Source of the DNA: Apus apus
Taxonomy: Eukaryota; Chordata; Aves; Apodiformes; Apodidae
DNA: 64,000 bases
Direction of reading: 5' to 3'
Assembly (NCBI RefSeq): GCF_020740795.1
Contig: NC_067284.1
Location: 100,741,440 to 100,805,439, forward strand
Below are positions 26,381 through 37,400 of this stretch, piece by piece. The notes under the pieces were generated by a model. That model had not been told where the DNA came from and made no database searches. It saw only the letters and a list, made by a program, of their open reading frames with translations. The position numbers were made by a program, and so were the translations under genes. Numbering within the stretch: position 1 is the stretch's first letter; every line of letters starts with the position of its first letter.

Positions 26381-28728
26381 GGGTTAAAGCCTTGGGTGGA
26401 GTGCCAGGGTGACAAGGAGTGCCCGGTTCTGATCTGGAGTTTGATCACCAAAGGGATCCAGAAGCAACTGAGGGGGGTCTTGTGCCTGGGCTCCCACACC
26501 CTGAAAAGGAAAGGATCTTGAAGGGCTTGATTGCAAGGGAAGTCCTAAATTGCTTCGCCATCTGGAAAAGTTATTTTAAAGGGAAAAAAACCCAACACCA
26601 GCAGTGGTGTCTGGCTTGGATAGACAAACCACTTCTATAAACACCAACTCCATACATCTGTCTTCTGAAATAAACATTTGAACAATAAGGTGCTTCATCA
26701 TAGTTGAGCTACTGGAAGGCAAAACGAATCAATGACTCTGCAGTGTTTTCCCTGCTTTTACTCTATTACATAGAGTCAAAGCCTCTTCATCTGGTATCCG
26801 CTATCCTCAAGTTCTGTGAAAATGAAGGGCTGTTCAGGAGAGCACATGCTAACAGCTAACAGATGAAAGGAACACAGTTTTAAGATCTCTGCTTAGGCAG
26901 AAGAACCGTGTGTCGTGCATGGACAAAGAACCCTCTAGAAGCATGAATTTCCCACCAGATCCTGTAGGTTATCTTACCTATCAGTTTGCAGCCCCAGCAA
27001 TCACTTTGGGCGATGAGCCCCTTCTGTGGTTTCTCATATGCATTTTGGTCTTGCAGACTAAAAGGGTTTGGTCTCACTGAAGTCTCAAGTTCAGTGTTGA
27101 GATGTGTCTGAGTGAAATGTAGTGGTCTGCAATACCACTGGAGACTGGACTGGTAACATTAGCAGTGTGACCTAATGGAAGTGGATCTGTAAAGCAGCCC
27201 AGTTGCTGCTGAGGACCTGACCTCTGTACTGTGTGTGTTGCAGGTTTCTCTTCAGACCAGTTCTCTGGACCTGTGCACTGAGTATTCATTCATGTGCTCC
27301 CCTTGGGACATCTTCTGTTTTGGTTTTATTCAAAAGGAGTCCAGCTTGCTTTCTGAAACTGTCATGTTATGAACCAGAGAACACTATCATTTCAGATGAT
27401 GAGATTTACTTCTAAAATGCACTCCTCATTGGAACTTCAGTGCTACTCTAGAGACCCCTTTCGTGTGCAAGTCTCACTTGACTTGAGCTTCATGGGCTCT
27501 CAAAGGCAAGTTTCTTTGTGCTGAGCTCCGCAGCATGACTGACCCGTGCACACCCTTGTGTCTTGTCATCAGACTCTGATGGGAAGATATTGGGGCTGTC
27601 TGAGGTTTAGGCAGCATGTCCCCCACTTTTCTAACTGCACATTCTCCTGCCATGTACAGGAACTCAAGTGACTCCTTGGGTCACTTCCATGTCAGTGATA
27701 CAGCGCCACAGACAGGCATTAATACTCACTGAAGACAGCTTGATAACTGCCATTTTTGGTTTGCCTTTTAGTCACAGGTATTGAAGCAGCCTCCACAGTT
27801 ACAGCACCCTCAAAACTTTAAAAAAAGTTTAAAACTACCCAGGCTTTTTGGAGCTCTATTTGAACACTCTTCAACTCTACTCTCCACTCTTCGATAGAAT
27901 TCTCAGCAAAGCTCACAGAAACCTCAAAGAAAAGTTTTTACTCAGGCCTGTTAAGCCAAGGTGAATGCCTAAATGAAGCAGGATGTATAAACACTCTTGT
28001 TCCCCATTTTTTCCTTTTCAGTCAAGAAAATCTCATAGCAGGCTAACTAAGATGCCAGGCTCAGACAAGCTTCTCCCTGGTCAAAGACTCTTCTTTATTA
28101 TGCATTTCTAGACCTTTGAAAAGAAATTTAACTCCTTTGTGGGTGGGTTCTTTGTGCCTGTGTCCTTTCTAAAGAGGTATCTGTTGAATCTCTGGACAGT
28201 ATTATAATAAGGCTAATTAGATTGTAGGCTGCCATTAGCCTTTATGTGCTACTGTGGGCTTTATACTCCCCGCCTATTGAGAGGGAAGCAGCAAAGTCTT
28301 TTGACACTGTGGTTGAAATTGGCCTCTAGTGGATTTTATTTTCCTTCGGACTTGGTTTTAGTTTTTTTCAGCAAAGTAAAAGCAAGTTTACTAATTTGGC
28401 CTTTATATTGGTGTATGGATGCAACTTTTTGGTACTTTGTAAAATGTTTACATTTAACTTTTTTAGATTAATGCATAAATCCTAGTAAGGTAGAGTATAA
28501 ACATGTAAAATATTATATTCAGTGCTAAGCAGTGATTTTTCTAGGTCCTGATGTTTAAATATTTGTTTGCATGTACACTGTGAAAAGCCTCTGCTGAATT
28601 TTCATTAGTTATATACTGTAAGTTTATTTGAAAGTGGGAGTGTGTTGTGAAAGTTTGTCTCAGCAAGAACTATTGCTTCATTTATTAAAATTATTAATAT
28701 GTAATTTTACTTCACCCAGTTACATCTT
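26381..28728. other. spacer upstream of AIG1 with nothing recognised
   Basis: Base composition returns to genome background. The stretch has no extended coding frame, no recognisable repeat and no strong splice or promoter arrangement that I can support. Confidence 0.6.
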
Positions 28729-28993
28729 ATAGCAGCCTTCAAGTACCTGAAGGGGGCCTACAGGAAAGCTGGGGAGGGGCTTTTTACCCAGGTGTGTAGT
28801 GATAGGGTGAGGGGGAATGGCTTTAAACTGGAAGAGGGGAGATTGAGCTTAGACATCAGGAAGATATTCTTTAATGTAAGGGTGGTGAGACAGTGGAACA
28901 GGCTGCCCAGAGAAGTTGTGGATCCTCAGTCCCTGGAAGTGTTCAAGGCTGGGTTGGATGGGGCTTGGAGCAACCTCATCTAGTGGGAGGTGT
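28729..28993 (+). mobile_element. CR1 LINE fragment, plus orientation, lacking its 3' tail
   Basis: The DNA carries the end of CR1 ORF2. A 63-codon frame at 28792-28983 includes the characteristic [17 protein letters not shown] segment near the reverse transcriptase C-terminus, followed by the start of the 3' UTR. The copy stops at ctagtgggaggtg. Its final 70 or so bases, including the ggttggaagg block and the terminal octamers, are missing. It is also 5'-truncated. A closely similar copy lies inverted at 33852-34485. Confidence 0.95.
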
Positions 28994-29049
28994 GGAGCAG
29001 CACATAATACCTACAGTGTGGGTGCAGTAACATCTTAAAAAATGGCAGT

Positions 29050-29800
29050 GTTTCTCCTGCTGTGCTCTCAGTACCTTTCCTGATGATCTACAACTTTTTA
29101 TTGGCTTTTTTGGCTCCTACCCCACACTGAACTGATAACTTAAGAAAGTGTTAATGTTAACTCCAAGATTTCTTGTCTAAGTTACAACTTTTCAGTTCAC
29201 ATTGTGCAGCCACAGACTTTAGATTATTTTTCTGTAGAGCCTCCACTGGAGCTAGTATGACTCCTGCTTGCCTGCTCTCCCAACTTAGCAAGTTCTTTCT
29301 GTTGTTCCTGTGTAACTGACCCCACCCTTGGTAGTGATGATCAAACTCTTTTGTTTGCCCAATCCTTCCACAAGCTTTCAGTCCATAAAAGAACATCTCC
29401 TGCATCCCCATGGAAAACTACCTTTTGTAATAACCACTGGTGTGGAATAATGTCACAGAACTTCATCAGGTAACTTAGATGACCCTTTTTACAGAAGCCA
29501 TGCTGACTTCTTCCCAACAGGTGATGTTTATCTCTGTGATCAAGTACATTACCCTGTAAGATATATTCTACAATCTAATCAGGATTGGAGTAATTTATGG
29601 GTTTGAAGTTCCCCAGATCTCTTCTAGAGCCCTTTTTGTAGGTGGGAGTTTCACTGGCAGACTGGCACAGGATCCATTTCTATGGATTTGTGAGACAGCT
29701 TGGCAGGTGGTTCTGCAATTTCACATTTGAGTTCCTTCAAAATCTTGGTTGAATGCCAACATGCCCTAATGACTTACTGATATCTAATTTGTCTGTTTGG
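29050..29800 (-). mobile_element. ancient CR1/L3-like LINE remnant
   Basis: Read on the minus strand, this region matches, from memory, the general layout of old amniote CR1/L3 elements. Landmarks on the plus strand are ttattggcttttttggctcc with an ...actccaagatttctt block (about 29096-29171), acagaagccatgctgac (about 29491-29508), gggtttgaagttccccagat (about 29599-29618) and gagttccttcaaaatcttgg with tgaatgccaacatgcccta (about 29730-29770). It is heavily diverged with many indels and no usable frame. Edges are approximate. Confidence 0.6.
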
Positions 29801-32800
29801 TTTAATTCAATTTGAATCTGTTCTTACAGTTAAAGGAAATGGGAACAGAGACTTGAAATTACTTGTCTTTGTCCCAGTCTTTTGGCTGAAGCACTAGTGA
29901 TATGTTAAAATGGAAATCTGTGGATAGAAAATAGGTCTACTAATTCTAGTCTAGGTCTACTGATTCTATCTGGTTATCCACAAGTAATCTGTATTGTGCG
30001 AAAAACATTGGATAGAGTAAAGGTAGTAGTGAGACAGCTTTTGATTTGCACATCTGTTATAGCAATGCCAACCTATTTATGAGATGATAAAAACGAGCTA
30101 AATTAAGAATGATCAGGGAACCCCATTCACATTATTGAAGCATCATACAGTAAGTGCAAGAGACAAGTGGCATAAGTGCTAGAACAAGGATGGAAAGTAT
30201 GTGCTGCAGGGAATCAATCTACTGCATTAAAGGCTAATGGCACACTCAGTGTTTATCCATTATTTATCACATAAATGAGTATGTACTGTCTAGACTGCAG
30301 AGGTGCTTTCATAACAGAGTGGCACTGATTACTGAAAATTAAAATGTGAGAGCTGGTCTTAATAAATGAATTGAAAATTAGCAAATGGTAACAAACTCCA
30401 TACGGTATATCTGCTTAACCTAATAATGCTGGGTTTTGTTTTGGTTTTATGAAAATAATTTGATCCTTTGCTATAATTTTAGAGTTTAGAGACTAATGCA
30501 AAACCTGGAAAAAAGGCAGAGTACTTAGCATGCAATCACTTCCTGCCACTATCACATACCTTCATTTGCATGCACACTTCCATTCTGAACTCCTTTTTGT
30601 TTTGCTTTAATGTTCTGCTCATTTATTTCTTTTCCCTTTCAACTTACTGGCACGTTAGTGAAAACTAAGAATATCTGCTTGTACTTACAAAAGAATAATG
30701 TTACTCAAATATATTGTGTTCCAATTGTGGCATAGAAACTACACTCTGTGCATTGGTTTTAATGTTCTAATGATGCCAGAATACTGAACTTGAATAAATA
30801 AGTTACGTGAGCTCAGGCCTGATGATGTATCATTATCAGTGGTAGCTGTATCATCAGATTTAGAAGAAGAAGGGTCAAATTTTCACCTGAATCCCACTGA
30901 AGGTGTTAAAACTGGACCCAAATTTAGATGGCTAGTTGAATCAGGAAACTGTTTATAGACTAACAAAAGTAGTATGGGGTTATTTAGACATGCTCATTTA
31001 TTGATGACAGATAGAAAAACTATATCAAATAAGTGAGAAAGGCATAGCACTTACATGTTCCCAGTATATTAAATATCTTTAAAATATTACATTGACATTA
31101 GGTGATTCAGAGACACTAGAGACTTAGGTAACTATTTAAACTTTATATTAATGCTGAATGTTAGCAGTTTGTATTTACCTGCATTACACCCTAGCCTTAT
31201 CACAGACCAGTAACTGCCAAGAGATACATCGTTATACTGCAGTTAATAAGGCTTTAATGAGGCATGTTGGCCCTGAAAGTAACTTGTGGACTTTTTCCAT
31301 CTGAATCCATCACATCTGTTCAGAAGCAGCAAGCTGTTGTTCCAAAAGGATTCCCTTACAAGGATAAGAGACATTCTTGGATATGTTTTCAGTGACAAGG
31401 TGAAAAATACTACATTTCCTCAGCTTCCATCAGGAGTGTCTGAAATTTTAAAAATCCCTCTCTCCAGTCATTGATGGAAATATTCCTGATATCACTTACT
31501 CAGATAAGAAGGACATCCATCTATTAGGATGCCAAGAACAAGCAAACAAAACCAAAATAAAGAAACCTGTCAAAACTTGGACTGCTTAGGTTCAGAAAAA
31601 ATAAAGAGAGAGGACAGTTTTTTGTTATTAATCTACACCAGTCAAAATTAAATTGAGTCTTTCAAGGATTAAATTGGGTTCTGAATCCCCATGTGCTATC
31701 TGGGCTGCTCATAAATGGTAGAGTTGCTAAGTGAAGATGCACAAGCGAAGATGCTTGAAAACAGGCTATTTTTTTTTTTTTTTTTTCACTGTGTTCGTAA
31801 ACAGGATTTCTTACACTCTCATTCACATGAATATTTTGGAAAAAACCTGAAGTTGTGCGTGTTCAATTGTCTCTAGCAATTGCCAGTTACTAGAGTAATT
31901 AGTCAGATCAACGATTACTCCAAAAAGGCACCTAAAGGCTTTCAAAGGTACCCCAATTATCATATTTGCAGTCTCTGAGATTACTTCCAGCAATGACATC
32001 CTAAATCAGCCCCTTCTGGTTTATTGGATTGCAATTCATTAGCTAATGTTCATAAGCCTTATAATGATGCTGCTTTGCATCTGCTAAAACTGCTGTCTCT
32101 TCATGATGCATCTCTGAAGTGTTTACGATTATGTTCCTTCTATATATAGAAGACTATGTTGAAGTGACCTGCAGTTAGTCCATTTAGTTAGTGAACCTGA
32201 GATTCAGGAGCTGTGTCAACCAAACTTTTCCCAAGGATATTAAGTGCTAGTTTGTCTTTGCAAGCACCCATTATTCCAGTGTGTCCTGTGCAGTGGCTGT
32301 GTATATTGTGCATCAGTGCTGCCATCCAGGAAAGTGAGGACTATGGTTATTTCATTCATTTGTAGAGAAATTCCCATGATGAAGCTGTCTCAAAATATTT
32401 TGATTTTTATTTTTGTTCCAGCATGATGGTAGTGATAATCATAGGACAGAAAAAGGTGATTGTGAGAAAGTCTAAAGTAATTTCGCTGTGCTCATTTACT
32501 CACACACGTGTATGTGGTGATTTATCTGAGTTCAAATATGTAATATTTGCTTATTTGCAAAATACTGTGCAGTTGTTTTCTTTCTGAAGATTGGTCTAGA
32601 CCTCCTGCTTCTCCCTTACTTTTCTCCTTTAAAGCATATTATCTTTCTATCCTCTGCAATTAATCTCAAATGATCATCAGACTATAAAAATATACAAAGC
32701 TGAATAAACAGTAGAGAAAGTTATTCATGGTTGCTTCCCTACACCCAGTTTGCTATTCAGTTTTTGTATCACATCAATATCTGTGTTTGTCTCCCTTTTC

Positions 32801-33552
32801 ACTTACATTTTCAGGTTTTATTGTGGATTTTTTTTTCAAGCTGATTTAAAAAGAGGCTTTTAGTTATGGAAATGCAGACACCTGGCAAATTAATAAGTGA
32901 GGAAGTTAGAGGAATAGTTCTCTGTCTACTAGATCCACAGTGGCTTTGTGTGTCTATGAACAAAAATTGAAAGGAGGATGGAAGAGTGTAAAAGAATGAA
33001 GAAGGAAGAAATTTAATCCATCAGCAAAGCCATGGGCTGAACTAAAAAGGGAGAAAGCAGAAAAAAAATGGATACTGCAGAGACATGAAGCTACCTTATG
33101 CAAAGATTTCTTGTTCATTTTCTGTTTTTCCAGAATATGAATCAGCTTTGACCAAATATTTTTGATACATGGAGGAACAGAAATTTTAAAAAACTTCAGT
33201 ATCCAGGAAATCATCCTATGGATCCATCTATAGTGCAGTATCACCACAGTATGGTAGAGATCCTCTGCCATTGTTAGTCCAGAGAAATGATAGCATTCAG
33301 CAGTTGAGTTTATCAAAAGCAAAGATACATACTGACAACAGCACAGTCATGTAAAAGACATGTTGAGGATAAGCACTAGAATAAAAAATTTGATAGAACA
33401 ACAACTTCCTGCTGGTGACAGGGAGAGCCTGGTTACTGCTGTATTGTCTGGCAGACACCACATTAGAGTTAGTTGTCACAGAAAATAATCTGTTGTTTGT
33501 TTAAGAAAATATTTTTTAATATTTTGTGTTTCCTCACAAGTCCAGGATTGTA
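29801..33552. other. intergenic spacer, nothing recognised
   Basis: AT-rich noncoding DNA. It holds an imperfect 20-bp duplication (ggtctactaattctagtcta / ggtctactgattctatctgg, near 29933-29975) and a run of 18 T at 31769-31786. A quieter, motif-rich stretch near 31950-32120 is discussed as a possible conserved element. No gene is supported. Confidence 0.55.
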
Positions 33553-33623
33553 GATTCATAGAATCATAGAACGGTTTGGGTTGGAAGGGACCTTTATGAT
33601 CATCCTGTTCCAACCCCCACGCA
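33553..33623 (-). mobile_element. CR1 LINE 3' end, short copy
   Basis: The stretch begins with the reversed CR1 terminal repeats (tcatagaatcatagaa), followed by cggtttgggttggaaggga and cctgttccaacccccac. It is the extreme 3' end of a CR1 element on the minus strand, truncated after about 70 bp, as is usual for CR1 insertions. Confidence 0.95.
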
Positions 33624-33851
33624 CTGTTGTTGAATACTTTCAACAGTATTTGCATATAGAATTGTTACAAATACATGCACATAGTTTAGTAAAATAAATG
33701 TCTTTTGTTCTAAATTCTAGCAGTCTAATTAACAATTTTTTTGTCCCTTAGATAGTGCCAGTGTGTTTACTGGATAATGTTCCTAACATGCTCTTTACTT
33801 TTAATAATCCATTGCATTTCATCTTTTTATGGGCATTACAATATTCAAGTC

Positions 33852-34485
33852 ACAGAATCACAGAATCATAGAATGGTTTGGGTTGGAAGGGTTCTTAAAG
33901 ATGATCTAGTTGCAGCCCCCCTGCACGGGCAGGGACACCTCCCACTAGACCACGTTGCACAGAGCTCAATCCAACCCGGCCTTGAACACTTCCAGGGATG
34001 GAGCATCCACAGCTTCTCTGGGCAGCCTGTTCCACTGTCTCACCACCCTTACACTAAAGAATTTCTTCCTGATGTCTAACCTCAATCTCCTCTCTTCCAG
34101 TTTAAAGCCATTCCTCCTCACCCTATCACTACACACCTGGGTAAAAAGCCCCTCCCCAGCTTTCCTGTAGCCCCTTCAGGTACTGGAAGGCCACTATGAG
34201 GTCCCCCCAGAGCCTTCTCTTCTCCAGGCTGAACAACCCCAACTCTCTCAGCCTGTCTTCGTAGCAGAGGTGCTCCAGCCCTCAGATCATCTTTGTGGCC
34301 CTTCTCTGGACTGTCTCCAACAGCTCCATGTCCGTCCTGTGTTGAGGGCTCCAGAACTGGACACAGTACTCATGGTGGGCTCTTATGAGTGGGGAGCAGA
34401 GGGTCAGAATCGCCTCCTTTGACTTGCTGGCCATGCTGCTGGGGATACAGCCCAGGGCATGGTTGGCTTTCTGGGCTGCAAAGTC
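33852..34485 (-). mobile_element. CR1 LINE, 5'-truncated, ORF2 C-terminus plus 3' UTR
   Basis: On the minus strand this copy runs from the end of the ORF2 reverse transcriptase region to the intact 3' end (cacagaatcacagaatcata on the plus strand). The frame around 34282-34485 reads AQKANHALGC..., LIRAHHEYCVQFWSPQ and ETVQRRATKMI, typical of CR1 ORF2. Further along, the strand encodes the same [12 protein letters not shown] region as the copy at 28729-28993, but in another frame because of indels. It is truncated at about 34485, where the similarity stops abruptly, and cannot encode a working protein. Confidence 0.95.
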
Positions 34486-37400
34486 CTGGTATCCAGTTTT
34501 GCATGTTCCCCAGTTCCTAGTGTTCAAAGTGAGAGGTATGTGGCTGCAAGTGAATAGTGGATTACCATCTAAGTGTTGGTCTGTAAGGGGATATACCAAT
34601 AAATTAAATGTGAAAAAACTTCTTGTTTGATCTGCAACAGCTCTGGGTGAGGGAGAGCAGAGGAAAGGAGGGACACAAGCAACTGAAAGATGAACTCTTT
34701 TTGCTGAGTAATCGAGGCGTTAAGGCAATGACCAAGTATATAAGAAAGTTTGGTTTAGTTCTTCCCAGTAGCAGAACAGACTAGAATCTGTAACTCCCAC
34801 TACTTATTCTCTCCAACATGCTAGAGGACATGTTTGAGTGGGGAAGGGTTCTTTTAACTATTTTTCATTACTGTATATTTTGTATAAATAATAAAATATT
34901 ATTTATTTTGGAGATCAGTGTTCAAGTTTCATATCTGAAGCAGGCCTGAGGGCTTACTGTGATCTTGGCTGATGGCAGCTTGTTTTATCTGGAGGAAAAA
35001 GTGTCAGCTGTAGAAAATTTGACTACCCGATAGCTTTGCCGTTAAGGGGCTCACGTAATGATAGTGGGAGAGCTAGTTTGAATCTACTCTCTGCCTCATT
35101 CATGTATGCCCGTGACTTTTTAGCCATGTAGTTAGGTTTCTCTCTCAGGCAAGGAACTCAACATGTATTGTCCTATCTTGGGTAAGCATTTTAACCCTTA
35201 AGTGATTAGCTAAAAAAGAGGGAAATAAGGATGCAGGGAAAACCTCCATTATTCCTATTGCAGTTCTTTGAATACACTTCTCCCCACTTCCCAAAAGCAC
35301 CTTGCAGTCAAAAGTATTCAAGCATTTGAACAAATATTTGCAAATATAATTTCAAGACAATTAAAAATGCATTTTCCTGAATACAATATTCCTTTTTTTA
35401 CTTGCTTAATTCTACACAGCCAACTCATTTTCCTCCTGGATGAGTACAATGACTTCCCTGAGCACATGAAAAGATTGTTAGCAGAGAAAACAACCTTTGA
35501 CAACCATCAGCTCTACTGAGAACATAGTAAAAGCTCATTTGTGTCTTACTATGCCAGAGCCAAGAATAATGCAGTATGGCCAGAGATTTCAGGTCTCCAG
35601 CACTTAGAGCTGTAGTCCAAAGGAGCTAAGCATGTGAACCTGTTGGGTTAGTCTAAAATATGAGAAAAATATAGCGATCTGATTTGATGCATCTCAAGTT
35701 CCACAGATTCTGAGACAATTCTTCTAGATTCAGTTCCTCACAGGGAAAATTACTGCTAAAAGGTATTTGTTCAGGAAGAATGACTGCATCTTCTTTCCAA
35801 GTCCATTTTTCTTTTCTATGGACACAATAAAAAAGAAAGGTTTTCTGAAAGGCTTTTAGTCAGAAATCTGACCTTTTTTTTCTTCCCTCCCCCCCCCAGC
35901 ATTTGCATGTTGCAGAACTATTTATGTAAGGAATATTAGTTTTTGAAACTGAAGGAAGATTTCAAAGTGGTACAACTGGAACTAAATCTAATGTTGGGAT
36001 GAATGTTGCTATTGAAAATGAAACAATTCTTATTTGCCAGCAGTGTAATTCACCAGCAGCACCAGAAAATTCCGTGTGCTAAAGATTGACTGGCAGGGTT
36101 TAAACAAAAGTTCTGTAAGAAATAAAAAACATTGATAATGCCATGGAGGTACAAGGAAGCTACCTTTTTCTGCCTACATTTCACATCACTTTTTTTATGC
36201 AAAATGAAGGTTGCCTTGGTTGAAAACAGGTCATGTTAGTCACACTGGTGACTTGCATAAGCTATGTAAGCAAATATTTGGGTTCCCATTAATAATAATC
36301 TTCCTTGGTTAAGAGGAATCCCCAGACACAGCTGGTGGAACTGATACTTGATACTGTCTTCTCCCTTGGTAACAAAATCCTCCTTGTCCAGAGAAAGTTT
36401 CCTTTCTTATGAACATATAGGCTGGATTAACTGGGAAATACACCCTATTGGGACAGTTGATAGCACCAAGAGCAAAATCTCTGCCTGTTCAGATGAGGCA
36501 GGAGCCAGCCTTGGGACCACCCAGTGCTCTGCCTGCCATGGGATGGCAAACAGGCTTGTGCAGGTTGTCTGTCCAGGTGTCCATCTGCAGGCTGCCCATG
36601 GTGCAGAGAGAAAGCGAATGGGACCAGAAGTAGACCTTGGTCATAGCTGCTCCAGGGGTAGTTCTGTTGCTGGGGCACCATCACCAGCTGCCTCCAGAAC
36701 AGCTCCTCTTCCCTGGGAGCCTGGGCCTGGAGCAACACCTCAAGGTACATCATGGGTGATCCTGCTTGAGATAAATCTGGAGAAGGACCAGTGCTCCTAC
36801 TGTCCCTTCAACTTTCCCCCTCCAGTTCAGGATGGAAAGAAGTGCAGGATCACACTGTGAGCCACAGTTTACATGGTTTCTGCTCAATCCCAGGGCAACC
36901 TCAGTTGGGGAAACTGGGGAATGTATTTGCCTTTGCTGCATAGATCATAAAGTATACTTTAATAATGTAACTCAGTAGATCACTGAATGTCCTTTTGATT
37001 AAAAAGAGGACAAAAATGTAAAAGACTAAATGAAGCTGACATATCTGTCTCTACGGATGCACAAACTGATTTAACTGTAGTAAAAACATAGCCAGAAAGA
37101 TCAGAACATAAATTTATTCAGTTTCACCAACAACAGTCCTCAAAGGACTGTCAGAAAAGGATTCACTTTTATTTAATCTACTAATTTTGTGACAGAAAGA
37201 TGCATCTCTTATACTCAAATTAAATCTATTTGTCCACACATAAGGGGAAAAAAAGTGAGCCTGAGAAATGCCCTGGTATTTCAAATTCAGTAGATTTTGC
37301 TTCTGGTTCCATTAGATTCTTTCCTTCTTGAATTTCAAAGACTTTTAAGTAACTGAGTCATGATACATAGGAAATTTGCCCCAAACAATCTGGCTTTCAG

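Noticed and set aside
32954..33322. 122-codon minus-strand frame rich in Phe, Leu and Ser
   Set aside because: Composition mirrors the A-rich plus strand; no domain seen.
35872..35910. Polypyrimidine and C run followed by CAG, resembling a strong splice acceptor, with an ATTTGCAT octamer just after
   Set aside because: No convincing donor within normal exon length, and no known gene expected in this spacer.
36348..36860. 170-codon plus-strand frame in a GC-richer patch
   Set aside because: The longest frame outside the CpG islands, but it has no recognisable domain and no flanking splice or promoter signals. It is also open on the opposite strand, which points to composition.
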